This document shows, piece by piece, positions 8,965-16,193 of a DNA stretch of 38,298 nucleotides. A program made the position numbers and the translations under genes. Source of the stretch: an uncultured Duodenibacillus sp. (lineage in GTDB: Bacteria > Pseudomonadota > Gammaproteobacteria > Burkholderiales > Burkholderiaceae_F); contig CALXOY010000022.1 of assembly GCA_944390145.1 (NCBI GenBank), positions 1 to 38,298 of the forward strand. The letters run 5' to 3'. Each line of letters begins with the position of its first letter. Within the stretch, counting starts at the first letter, position 1. The notes under the pieces are model-generated. The model was not told the DNA's origin, ran no database searches, and was given only the letters and a program-made list of their open reading frames with translations.

Positions 8965-9261
8965 ACGGACAGTGACCGGAACCACGGTCTTCACGGCCCG
9001 TTGAAAATGTGGTTTGAATGCTGATGAGGTAATATAAAAAGTTGTATTCAACCTTTTAAAAAGACTCTGACAAACGCGCTTTTCTTTGCGGCTCTTTACC
9101 GGCGGGGCGCGCGATTGATTTTCCCGGGGCGATATAGAAGCCAATCGGATAAGATGAAACTTTCAGGATCAACAGGAAAATGTTGAGGATGCGTGCGGCT
9201 TTGCTTTTTCTGCGATGCTTTTGGCGGGCGACGCAGAGGATCCGGCCGCCTGCCGCCTTAA
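8965..9261. other. AT-rich intergenic stretch before higBA
   Basis: Clearly lower in GC than the flanking genes, with A/T tracts around 9025-9060 (for example GTAATATAAAAAGTTG). No full gene seen on either strand. The part near 9154-9260 lies in the same frame as the higB remnant but contains stops, and does not resemble a HigB N-terminus convincingly. It may hold a promoter for the toxin-antitoxin locus; I could not fix -35/-10 boxes with confidence. Confidence 0.4.
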
Positions 9262-9453
9262 CTGTCATTGCAGCTGTTTGCTTTGGATCGGGCAATTAGT
9301 GTTGATGAACTCAATGTCCCCGGTTGGTACTTGCATTCCTTGAAAGGCGACTGAGAGGACTTATGGTCAATTAAGGTCAATGCCAACTGGCGATTAACTT
9401 TTAAATTTGAAAATGGCAATGTTTTCATCCTCAACGATCAGGGCCACCACTAA
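9262..9453 (+). pseudogene. higB: Decayed HigB-type toxin (C-terminal part)
   Basis: Reading from 9262 gives LSLQLFALDRA, ISVDELNVPGWYLHSLKGD, then TGA (9352-9354), then LWSIKVNANWRLTFKFENG and a closing DQGHH. This is the diagnostic second half of the RelE/HigB RNase fold (family pattern: ALD-A-x-D, LHxLKGD, W-S-I-x-V-N-x-NWR-L-T-F). A TAA (9259-9261) stops the frame upstream. Around the internal stop the bases spell the family's KGD-LRGLWS if one base is restored before CTGAGAGGACTT and one A is removed after it, so a compensated pair of indels explains the lesion. The N-terminus is not recognisable. The remnant ends TAA directly abutting the higA ATG, the normal higB-higA order. Translated HigB cleaves ribosome-bound mRNA; this copy should be inactive. 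Confidence 0.8.
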
Positions 9454-9768
9454 ATGACGGAAATGAAAAATCCTCCTTTTGCTGGACTGTTGGTGAAAGA
9501 TGTAATGCAATCGCAACATTTATCCGCAGCGGAAGTTGCCAGGACGATTCATGTTTCGCCTTCCTCCATGAGTCGAATCCTGACCGGGCAGTCGGTGATT
9601 ACTTCTGAAATGGCTATCCGGCTTGAAAAGGCTTTGCACATCAGTTTGAGATTGCTGTTGGATATGCAGACGGCCTGTTGCCTCGCGCAGGCACGCAAAA
9701 CGGTCTGCACGGATCAAATTGCAGACTTGATTGCCGCCAAACAAAATCATCAGACTGCCCACGGCTAA
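9454..9768 (+). CDS. higA: HigA-family antitoxin (HTH)
   Basis: 104-residue XRE-type DNA-binding protein matching HigA antitoxins. It opens with a short HigA-like leader (NPPFAGLLVKDVM), followed by the helix-turn-helix LSAAEVARTIHVSPSSMSRIL and the typical SEMAIRLEKALHIS and LLLDMQT segments. HigA normally binds HigB and represses the operon through an operator at the promoter. The ATG directly follows the stop of the higB remnant. The frame is intact although the toxin is broken, so this is an orphan antitoxin that may still repress or neutralise related toxins elsewhere. Its stop overlaps, in convergent orientation, the end of the doubtful ORF on the other strand. Confidence 0.85.
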   Translation: MTEMKNPPFAGLLVKDVMQSQHLSAAEVARTIHVSPSSMSRILTGQSVITSEMAIRLEKALHISLRLLLDMQTACCLAQARKTVCTDQIADLIAAKQNHQTAHG

Positions 9769-10214
9769 TTTCCCTTGTTCAAAAACCTGCGGATCGTCTC
9801 GGCATTGAGCCGGGCAATCGTTTCTTCAGGAGTTTCATCGGAAGGCACATAAGTGGAGCTGCCGGGCTTGGAGACGTTGGGCGGGTAGGATGAGCGAGGT
9901 GCAGACTGTGCCGGGGTGCCCGTCGAAGCCCCCGCTGCAGCCGCGAACCCGGACGCAAGGTGCTCGAACGTGCGCGAGGAGCCCGACGGAGTCGATGAAG
10001 GGCCTTCAAACATCGAGCGTGTGGCACCCGCATGGGTTGCCGGGCCCGGCGCTTGGCTTCTTCGAGCCATATGGTGCTTGTCTGAGCCTGACTCGGCGCG
10101 GAGCCGGGACTCATTACGTCGTTTGTGGAATGCGCAGAGGCAGGCTGAGAGGCGTGTTGCAGGCAAAGCGACCGGTGCCGGAAGGAAGGCGCAAAAGCCT
10201 GATGCGGCGGACAA
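9765..10214 (-). CDS. Doubtful Ser/Pro/Thr-rich hypothetical ORF
   Basis: Open frame of up to 149 codons between higA and lplT; a shorter form could start at ATG 10070 (101 residues). The C-terminus looks protein-like: a low-complexity Ser/Pro/Thr/Ala stretch leads into an acidic amphipathic helix (DETPEETIARLNAETIRRF). The N-terminal half is Cys/Arg-rich and looks like non-coding translation. No Shine-Dalgarno found at either start. I recognise no family. The 9769-10313 interval holds nothing else I can support: the + strand ORFs here are Arg/Pro-rich and look like shadows. Confidence 0.3.
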   Translation of the reverse strand: MSAASGFCAFLPAPVALPATRLSACLCAFHKRRNESRLRAESGSDKHHMARRSQAPGPATHAGATRSMFEGPSSTPSGSSRTFEHLASGFAAAAGASTGTPAQSAPRSSYPPNVSKPGSSTYVPSDETPEETIARLNAETIRRFLNKGN

Positions 10215-10313
10215 AAGAGGACAAGCGGCCTCGTGCAGGCCGTCACGGCATCAAGCAGCGTCGGTGAAGAGAGTGTGCGTCAAACCGGTCCGCCCGGCGT
10301 CGGGAAGTGCGGA

Positions 10314-11648
10314 CTACGACTTGTCGATGTGATGCGTGTGGCGGACTTCCTCGCCGATCAGATGCAGGCTGTCGCCCTTTTTCTGATTGGAGCGGTGGCG
10401 CATGATCACGGCGAACATGCTCAACGCCACGAAGATGCCGAAGAGCACCATCGTCGCCTGCACGGAGAAGTCCAGGTGAATGAGCAGCGAGTAGATGCCG
10501 AGCATCGTGAGAATCGAGAGGTTCTCGTTGAAGTTCTGCACGGCGATGGAGCGTCCGGCACTCATCAGGACGTGCCCGCGGTGCTGCAGCAGGGCGTTCA
10601 TCGGCACCACGAAAAAGCCCGCGAGAACGCCGACGGCAATCATGATGACGCAGGCCCCGAGCACGGCCGTGCGCATGTGCAGGCCCATGAATTCAATGGT
10701 TCCGGGGAAGACGGACTGATCGTAAAAGCTTGCCGCCCCCACAAGCAGCCCCATGGCTACGCCCATCGGCAGCACCACAAGCGATTTTTTCAGTGGCACG
10801 AAGACCGCCGCGCCCACGGCGCCAATGGCAATGCCGATCGAGACCACGGCCTGCAAAATGGCGCCGTCGGAGAGATGCATGCCAAGGGCCTGCTCGGCCC
10901 ATTTGAGCACCAGAAACTGCAGCACGGCGCCGGCGCCCCAAAAGAGCGTGGTGACGGAAAGCGAAATCTGGCCCAGCTTGTCGTGCCAGAGCAGCGAGCA
11001 GGACTCGATGAAGTTTTTCACCGAGGCGACCGGCTCGAAATCCGGCCTTGCGTAGCGCGCCCCCGTATCGGGAATCGTGAGGTTGACAAGGGCCGCAAGC
11101 GCATAGACAAAGCCCACGACGACAAGCGCGGCTTCCGGATCGGAGTCAAGGCCGATGGCAGGCAGATGCAGCGTCTGCAGAATGTAGGCGGCGACATCCG
11201 GCTTGATCAGCACGCCGCCCAACACAACGCCCAGAATGATCGAGACCACCGTGAGGCCTTCCATCCAGCCGTTGGCAATCACCAGTTTTTCCGGGGGGAG
11301 CAGTTCGGTGAGAATGCCGTATTTGGCAGGCGAATAGGCCGCCGCGCCAATGCCCACGACGGCGTAGGAAAGAAGCGGATGCGAGCCGAAAAGCATCAAG
11401 AGGCAGCCGGCCACCTTGACGGCGTTGGTGATGAACATCACCCGGCCCTTGGGCATGAGGTCGGCGAAGATGCCGACCCAGGCGGCAAGGCAGACGTAGC
11501 TCAGCACAAAGAAGAGCTTGAGAAGCGGCGTCATCCAGTCGGGGGCCTGAATGCTCGCCAGAAGCGCAATGGCGGCAATCAGCAGGGCGTTGTCGGCCAG
11601 ACTGGACAAAAATTGTGCCGCAAGAATGTTGTAAAACCCGCGCTTCAT
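10314..11648 (-). CDS. lplT: Lysophospholipid transporter LplT (MFS)
   Basis: 444-residue major facilitator protein with about 12 membrane helices. It matches LplT, which flips lyso-phospholipids across the inner membrane for re-acylation by Aas. Seen: the N-terminus MKRGFYNILAAQFLSSLADN, the loop YSPAKYGILTELLP typical of LplT, and the tail motif VPMNALLQHRG. Start chosen at ATG 11648 behind AAAGAAG; the ORF extends upstream without a ribosome site. No aas gene is next to it. It is divergent from alr with a 197-base gap, the common lplT/alr-radA neighbourhood of Burkholderiales. An MFS exporter of another substrate is the alternative, but the sequence motifs favour LplT. Confidence 0.88.
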   Translation of the reverse strand: MKRGFYNILAAQFLSSLADNALLIAAIALLASIQAPDWMTPLLKLFFVLSYVCLAAWVGIFADLMPKGRVMFITNAVKVAGCLLMLFGSHPLLSYAVVGIGAAAYSPAKYGILTELLPPEKLVIANGWMEGLTVVSIILGVVLGGVLIKPDVAAYILQTLHLPAIGLDSDPEAALVVVGFVYALAALVNLTIPDTGARYARPDFEPVASVKNFIESCSLLWHDKLGQISLSVTTLFWGAGAVLQFLVLKWAEQALGMHLSDGAILQAVVSIGIAIGAVGAAVFVPLKKSLVVLPMGVAMGLLVGAASFYDQSVFPGTIEFMGLHMRTAVLGACVIMIAVGVLAGFFVVPMNALLQHRGHVLMSAGRSIAVQNFNENLSILTMLGIYSLLIHLDFSVQATMVLFGIFVALSMFAVIMRHRSNQKKGDSLHLIGEEVRHTHHIDKS

Positions 11649-11845
11649 AAAAAGTGACTTCTTTGCCGCCGGCAAAACCGGCCTGGCCGGATGACAGAAC
11701 GCCCGCAGTTTAGCATTAGCGTCATGAGCCGTGGCTTGCACCAAAAGGCGATTTTTCAGGCTGCCGCCCGCAGGAGAGGTCGTGACGGCGGCGGGCCTTT
11801 CGAGTAGGATTCGAGGCTGTTCATCATTCTTTGTCCGAGAGGAAA

Positions 11846-12922
11846 ATGTCAAGACCCATTTCGGCGAAAATTCATCTCAAGGCGCTCGAGCACAATCTCG
11901 CCCGGCTGCGCGAGGCGGCGCACGGGCGCACGCTCTGGGCCGTCGTCAAGGCCAACGCCTACGGCCATGGACTCGAAAACGCAGTCAAGGGCTTTCGCGA
12001 CGCCGACGGCCTGGCGCTCATTGAAGTGCGCGAGGCCCGGCGCGCCCGTGAGATGGGCTGGAAAAAGCGCATTCTGCTGCTTGAAGGCTTTTTTGACGCC
12101 TCCGACATTGCCGAACTGCAGGCGCTTGACATTGAACCGGTCGTGCATTCGCGCTGGCAGATCGAGCTTCTCAAAAAGGCGCATCTGACGCAGCTCAAAG
12201 TCCACATCAAGGTCAATTCGGGCATGAACCGCCTGGGATTCCAGCCCGCGGAGGTTGAAGAAGCCGCCCGCGAACTGCGCTCGATTGCCGGCATCAAGGT
12301 GCTCGATGCGGTCACGCACTTTGCCAATGCCGAAAAGGCTTTTGACGCTGAGGGGCCTGCTTCTGTTGCAAGGCAGCTCGAGCGCATGCAGCCGCTGCTG
12401 GACAGGGGCGAAGCCTGCATGGCCAATTCGGCCGCGGCCCTTTTGCACAGTCAGGTGCAGGGCAACGGCGTTCGCGCCGGCATCGTGCTCTACGGCATCA
12501 GTCCCGATGCGTCGATTTCCTCGGCCGAGCTCGGACTCATTCCAGCCATGACGCTCACCGCCCGCATCATCGCCGTGCGCGAGGTGGCGGCGGGCGAAGC
12601 CGTGGGCTACGGCAGCCGCTGGCGTGCCCAACGCCCGAGCCGCATCGCCGTGGTGGCCTGCGGCTACGCCGACGGCTATCCGCGCGCCATGCCCGACGGC
12701 GCCCCCACATGGGTGGCCGGAGGCTTTGCCCCGCTGGCGGGCGCCGTGTCCATGGACATGATCACAATCGATGTCACGGATCTGCCGCAGGCCGGCGTTG
12801 GCAGCGACGTGGAGCTTTGGGGCGAACATGTGTGCGTCAACGACCTTGCCGCACGCTGCGGCACGATCGGCTATGAACTGCTTTGCGCGGTCGCGAGCCG
12901 CGTTCCCGTCTCCTCCGATTAA
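11846..12922 (+). CDS. alr: Alanine racemase
   Basis: PLP enzyme interconverting L- and D-alanine for peptidoglycan; cytosolic. Seen: the PLP-lysine motif AVVKANAYGHG with Lys at about residue 35, the barrel motifs HIKVNSGMNRLGF and AGIVLYGISP, and the C-terminal domain with GYADGYPRAMPDGAP, thought to carry the second catalytic base (Tyr), and VSMDMITIDVTD. 358 residues is normal. ATG at 11846 is preceded by GAGAGGA; an in-frame TTG upstream is less likely. It is followed 13 bases later by radA, so the two are probably one transcript. Supplies D-Ala to the same wall pathway as murB at 33.3 kb. Confidence 0.96.
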   Translation: MSRPISAKIHLKALEHNLARLREAAHGRTLWAVVKANAYGHGLENAVKGFRDADGLALIEVREARRAREMGWKKRILLLEGFFDASDIAELQALDIEPVVHSRWQIELLKKAHLTQLKVHIKVNSGMNRLGFQPAEVEEAARELRSIAGIKVLDAVTHFANAEKAFDAEGPASVARQLERMQPLLDRGEACMANSAAALLHSQVQGNGVRAGIVLYGISPDASISSAELGLIPAMTLTARIIAVREVAAGEAVGYGSRWRAQRPSRIAVVACGYADGYPRAMPDGAPTWVAGGFAPLAGAVSMDMITIDVTDLPQAGVGSDVELWGEHVCVNDLAARCGTIGYELLCAVASRVPVSSD

Positions 12923-12935
12923 GGAATAAGCGTCC

Positions 12936-14312
12936 ATGGCCAAGGCGAGGATTCATTACGTCTGCTCCGAATGCGGCGGCTCGACCGTCAAATGGCAGGG
13001 CAAGTGCCCGCACTGCGGCGCCTGGAACACCATGCGCGAATTCCGGGAGCCGACGGCCTCCCAGGCGCGCTTTAGCGCCTCGCGCAGGCAGACGTCGCTT
13101 GCTGACAGCGCCGGCGTCGTGGATCTTGCCGAGGTGCAGGCCTGCGAGGTGCCGCGGCTGCTCACCGGCATCGGCGAATTCGACCGCGTCATGGGCGGCG
13201 GCCTGGTGCCGGGCGGCGTAGGCTTGATCGGCGGCGACCCCGGCATCGGCAAGTCGACGCTGCTGCTGCAGGTGCTCTACCGCATGGTGCGGCAGGGCAG
13301 CACGGCGCTTTACGTGTCCGGCGAAGAGTCGGCCGCGCAGGTCGCGCTTCGCGCGCAGCGCATCGGGCTTGATCCCGCGGGCATGCGGCTGATGAGCGAA
13401 ATCGAACTCGAGCGCATCGAAGCGGAAATTTCCGCCTCCAAGCCGCAGTTCATTGTGATCGACTCGATTCAGACGCTCTTTAGTTCGGCGCTGGATTCCG
13501 CCCCGGGCAGCGTGACGCAGGTCAGGGAATGCTCGGCGCGCCTCACGCGGCTGGCAAAGACCACCGGCGCGGCGCTCATCTTTGTGGGGCACGTCACCAA
13601 GGACGGCGCCCTTGCCGGTCCCCGCGTGCTCGAGCACATCGTCGACACGGTGCTTTACTTTGAAGGCGACACGCACAGCAACTTCCGGCTCATCCGCGCC
13701 TTTAAAAACCGCTTCGGCGCGGTCAACGAACTGGGCGTCTTTGCCATGACCGACCGCGGTCTGCGCGCCGTCTCCAACCCCTCGGCGATTTTTCTTTCCG
13801 AGCACCGCAACGATGTCGCAGGCAGCGTCGTCATGGTGACGCAGGAGGGCTCAAGGCCGCTTCTGGTGGAAATCCAGGCGCTTGCAGACGACTCGCATTC
13901 ACCCGCGCCAAGGCGTCTTTGCGTGGGCCTTGACGGGCAGCGCCTTTCGATGCTGCTCGCTGTGCTGCACCGCCATGCCGGCATCTCCTGCTTTGAAAAG
14001 GACGTGTTTGTCAACGCCGTGGGCGGCGTGAAGATCACCGAGCCCGCCAGCGACCTCGCGGTGCTGATGGCGGTGGTGAGTTCGCTCACCGACCACCCGC
14101 TGCCGCCCGGAGCCGTGATTTTCGGGGAGGTGGGCCTCACCGGGGAAATCCGGCCGATTCCGCGCGGTCAGGATCGCTTGAAGGAAGCCGCCAAGCTGGG
14201 CTTTTCAATGGCCATCATCCCGAAGGCCAATGCGCCGAAAACGCCGATTGAAGGCCTGACGGTGAAGGCCGTGGACCGGCTGACAGACGCGCTTTCGGTG
14301 ATCCTCGGTTGA
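12936..14312 (+). CDS. radA: DNA repair protein RadA
   Basis: RecA-like ATPase that promotes branch migration of recombination intermediates. Seen in order: an N-terminal four-cysteine zinc finger (CSECGG...CPHCGAW, residues 10-28), Walker A GGDPGIGKSTLL at about 99-110, the RadA-specific KNRFG motif, and a C-terminal Lon-protease-like domain (DLAVLMAVVSS, FGEVGLTGEIRPI, AIIPKANAPK). 458 residues is the usual length. Starts 13 bases after alr. Just after the stop, GC-rich inverted bases (CCGC...GCGG) precede a T-poor stretch, so termination is uncertain. Confidence 0.97.
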   Translation: MAKARIHYVCSECGGSTVKWQGKCPHCGAWNTMREFREPTASQARFSASRRQTSLADSAGVVDLAEVQACEVPRLLTGIGEFDRVMGGGLVPGGVGLIGGDPGIGKSTLLLQVLYRMVRQGSTALYVSGEESAAQVALRAQRIGLDPAGMRLMSEIELERIEAEISASKPQFIVIDSIQTLFSSALDSAPGSVTQVRECSARLTRLAKTTGAALIFVGHVTKDGALAGPRVLEHIVDTVLYFEGDTHSNFRLIRAFKNRFGAVNELGVFAMTDRGLRAVSNPSAIFLSEHRNDVAGSVVMVTQEGSRPLLVEIQALADDSHSPAPRRLCVGLDGQRLSMLLAVLHRHAGISCFEKDVFVNAVGGVKITEPASDLAVLMAVVSSLTDHPLPPGAVIFGEVGLTGEIRPIPRGQDRLKEAAKLGFSMAIIPKANAPKTPIEGLTVKAVDRLTDALSVILG

Positions 14313-14446
14313 AAAACCCGCCGCAGCAAGCGGTTTGTCCTGCAAGGTCGGGAATGCTGATAGACTGTGCGGCACATCAAAGGCGCCGGGCCCGTCCCGA
14401 CTGTTTGCGCCTTGTTTTTGACGAATTCTTGTGAGATTTCCTAAAA

Positions 14447-15292
14447 ATGCGCATTACGAAGCTTCTTTCGCTTGACAGCGAACCCGCAAAGCCGATTCTT
14501 GACCGTGCCAAGCCGATCAGTCTGACGTTTATCGAGCGTCATCAGCTTCCCGCCGCCTTTGTGGTGGACGGCGAGTCGATCGAAAACGCCCTCGGAGAGG
14601 TGCGTCCCCTCGAAGTGGGCGACGTGCTTGTCGACGAAAAGGGCGGCTTCTACAAGATTGAAGCTCCGGTCGAACAGATTTTCAAGGTGACGGGCGACCT
14701 CAACCTCATGCAGGAGGCCGTGTATGCCCTGACCGCACGCGGCGTGCGCGTGGCTCAGACCGAAGACGGCTTTGCCGTGGCGGGCATCGAGCAGTACAAG
14801 GCCATGCTCGAGAGCGTCGGCCTGACGGTGACTGCCGCCGACGAACCCTTCATCCCCGTTCCGCTGCCCCGTCCGCATCACGGCGGCTGCGGTTGCGGCT
14901 GCGGAGGCCATCACCATCACCACCACCACCATCACCATGGCGATGGGGAATGCGGCTGTGGCTGCGGCGGACATCATCACCATGATGATGACGAATGCTG
15001 CTGCGGCGGCGAGGGCCATCATCACCACGAAGAAGGCGAATGCTGCTGCGGCGGCGAAGGTCATCATCACCACGGTGAAGGCGAATGCTGCTGCGGCGGC
15101 GAGGGCCACCATCACCATGATGAAGGTGAGTGCTGCTGCGGAGGCGAGGGCCATCATCATCACGAAGAAGGCGAATGCTGCTGTGGCGGCGAAGGCCATC
15201 ATCACCACGGTGAGGGCGAGTGCTGCTGCGGAGGCGAAGGCCATCATCACCACGGTGAAGGCGAGTGCTGCTGCGGCAAGGACAAGAAGTAA
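14447..15292 (+). CDS. UreE-like metallochaperone with His/Cys-repeat tail
   Basis: Residues 1-145 follow the UreE two-domain layout: an N-terminal part (ISLTFIERHQLPAAF, EVGDVLVDEKGG, KIEAPVEQIFKV) and a ferredoxin-like part (LNLMQEAVYALTARGVRV, IEQYKAMLESVGLTV, ending DEPFIPVP). UreE hands nickel to urease. Here the conserved GNRH, whose His binds Ni at the dimer interface, reads ARGVRV, so that ligand is missing. The tail (about 146-281) is one long metal-binding stretch: CGCGCGG, a run of ten His, a second CGCGCGG, then seven 15-residue units of the form HHHH-x3-E-CCC-GG-EG. No urease, hydrogenase or nickel-transport gene lies in the window, and it stands alone after radA, possibly from its own promoter (TAGACT near 14361). 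Likely role: storing or delivering Ni(II), Zn(II) or Cu(I). Fold call is good; function is inference. Confidence 0.8.
   Translation: MRITKLLSLDSEPAKPILDRAKPISLTFIERHQLPAAFVVDGESIENALGEVRPLEVGDVLVDEKGGFYKIEAPVEQIFKVTGDLNLMQEAVYALTARGVRVAQTEDGFAVAGIEQYKAMLESVGLTVTAADEPFIPVPLPRPHHGGCGCGCGGHHHHHHHHHHGDGECGCGCGGHHHHDDDECCCGGEGHHHHEEGECCCGGEGHHHHGEGECCCGGEGHHHHDEGECCCGGEGHHHHEEGECCCGGEGHHHHGEGECCCGGEGHHHHGEGECCCGKDKK
14972..15277 (+). repeat. Seven tandem 45-bp coding repeats (His4/Cys3 units)
   Basis: Units begin at 14972, 15017, 15062, 15107, 15152, 15197 and 15242, each exactly 45 bases. Each encodes four His, three variable residues (DDD, EEG, GEG or DEG), Glu, three Cys, Gly-Gly and Glu-Gly; the last is cut short by GKDKK and the stop. 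Codons differ between units at third positions (for example GGCGGCGAG versus GGAGGCGAG), so the array is not freshly copied, but repeat number could vary by slippage. Confidence 0.95.
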
Positions 15293-15323
15293 GCTGACTT
15301 CACCGGGCGCGCTTTTCTTTGGG

Positions 15324-15329
15324 TAAAAT
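15324..15329 (+). promoter_or_regulatory. Probable -10 box for tRNA-Leu
   Basis: TAAAAT lies 11 bases before the mature tRNA 5' end. The bases between are G/C-rich (GCGCGCTCCCT), as in discriminators of growth-controlled stable-RNA promoters. No good -35 at 16-18 bases; TTCACC at 19 is the nearest. Confidence 0.5.
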
Positions 15330-15340
15330 GCGCGCTCCCT

Positions 15341-15425
15341 GCGGACGTGGCGAAATTGGTAGACGCACCAGATTTAGGTTCTGACGCTTTAATGCGTGTC
15401 GGTTCGAGTCCGACCGTCCGCACCA
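15341..15425 (+). tRNA. tRNA-Leu (anticodon UAG)
   Basis: 85 bases including encoded CCA. Acceptor stem GCGGACG/CGTCCGC, D-arm GCGAAATTGGTAGACGC, anticodon loop TTTAGGT with TAG, a class II variable arm (CGC-TTTAAT-GCG), and T-arm GTCGG-TTCGAGT-CCGAC. The long variable arm and UAG make it leucine for CUA-type codons. The anticodon stem CCAGA/TCTGA has a C27-A43 mismatch where E. coli has C-G. It marks the left edge of a small accessory island. Confidence 0.97.
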
Positions 15426-15537
15426 TCTGGCAATAACACAGCGGATCATAAAAGACCGCAAACAGCTTGGAAGGGGGTGTTGCAAAAGTCGCCTTTTGGT
15501 GACGACGGCAACGTCCCCGTTTTATTAGGGATTGCCC

Positions 15538-15575
15538 TAAAAAGCCGGTCCAGGGAATCGAACTTGGGTCCGGCT
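15538..15575 (-). terminator. Minus-strand terminator-like hairpin
   Basis: On the minus strand AGCCGG and CCGGCT enclose an inner stem (CC-A...TGG) capped by the T-loop-like TTCGATT, and run straight into TTTTTAGGG. It lies about 75 bases beyond the stop of the minus-strand gene ending at 15649, so it fits that gene's terminator. A second hairpin lies between (15576-15607). The T-loop-like cap makes it look like a tRNA minihelix; see findings. Confidence 0.45.
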
Positions 15576-15648
15576 AGTAAGACGGACTTGTCAGGAGTCC
15601 ACTTACTACGCCGAACTTTGCCATCAAACAAGGTAATCTCTTCTATTG

Positions 15649-16173
15649 CTACACAGGTTTAGCATCACTGATAAAAAATTTCACGATATTGCCGTCTTTG
15701 TCCAACTGGCTTTTGGCTGTGAATGAGATTGGAGAATCTGACGAAAACGCAACAATGTATATGTTGTTCTTTTCCAGCCTGAAGCTCGGATCAAGGATTT
15801 CCGCCGCCGTCCGTGGGGAGTCATCGTCGTCATCGAGAAGGCTGATTTTGCAGGTTCCGGCTATCTTGTCAAGCTCCGTGATGGTACCCGTATAGGTGCC
15901 CGACTCCTCGATCGACGGAGTTTCCTGCGAAACCAGGTAGCTCTTAAGCTCCTTGTCTGCAGTAACAAAAGGCTGGCTTTCACCAGGCTTGAAAAGTGAA
16001 ATTTTTCCACAACTTCTGCCAATCGGTGACATGGCCTCAATGCTGGCCTTCGTCAGGCCATCTGACATTTTTTCGATTGTTTTAAGGAGCGATTCGGAAA
16101 TTTTTTGCGAGTTCTCCATCAGCTCCTTGTTTTGAGACAGGGTTTGCTCAAGGGCTTTTGCGAGATGTTCCAT
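15649..16173 (-). CDS. Unrecognised protein, coiled-coil N-terminus
   Basis: 174 residues, possibly N-terminally truncated. Seen: a Gln/Glu/Lys/Ser-rich helix (about 1-45: LAKALEQTLSQNKELMEN, ISESLLKTIEKMSDGLTKA), a central SPIGRSCGKISLF segment, then a beta-rich C-terminal half (SGTYTGTITELDKIAGTC, a DDDDD run, AAEILDPSFRLEKNN, and KSQLDKDGNIVKFFISD) that looks like a small barrel. No signal peptide or membrane helix. Lower GC and different codon use than its neighbours suggest transfer. The ATG at 16173 has its AAGGA only one or two bases away, and the frame stays open upstream to the transposon end at 16194, so the true N-terminus may have been cut off by that insertion. I do not recognise a function. 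Confidence 0.6.
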   Translation of the reverse strand: MEHLAKALEQTLSQNKELMENSQKISESLLKTIEKMSDGLTKASIEAMSPIGRSCGKISLFKPGESQPFVTADKELKSYLVSQETPSIEESGTYTGTITELDKIAGTCKISLLDDDDDSPRTAAEILDPSFRLEKNNIYIVAFSSDSPISFTAKSQLDKDGNIVKFFISDAKPV

Positions 16174-16193
16174 TTCCTTCTTGTCCTTTCGGG

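Noticed and set aside
9154-9261. HigB N-terminus in frame (GSTGK resembles the family's GSTAG)
   Set aside because: Spacing to the conserved half is about 16 residues too long and two stops intervene; likely chance or heavily decayed.
10233-11657. 474-codon plus-strand ORF opposite lplT
   Set aside because: His/Arg/Gly-rich shadow; the minus strand carries a clear 12-helix transporter.
14441-15253. 270-codon minus-strand ORF opposite the UreE-like gene
   Set aside because: Its Met/Ala/Phe-rich repeats are just the complement of the His/Cys repeat codons; no ribosome site and no family likeness.
14972-15277. Regular 45-bp repeats resembling a CRISPR array
   Set aside because: No spacers: the whole unit repeats, stays in frame and codes a metal-binding motif; no cas genes nearby.
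15541-15625. A complete minus-strand tRNA after tRNA-Leu
   Set aside because: Anticodon-like and T-like arms exist, but the acceptor strands pair directly around the T-loop and no D-arm is found, so it cannot fold as a normal tRNA.
15396-15662. 88-codon plus-strand ORF running out of tRNA-Leu
   Set aside because: Starts inside the tRNA and crosses both hairpins; no coding features.
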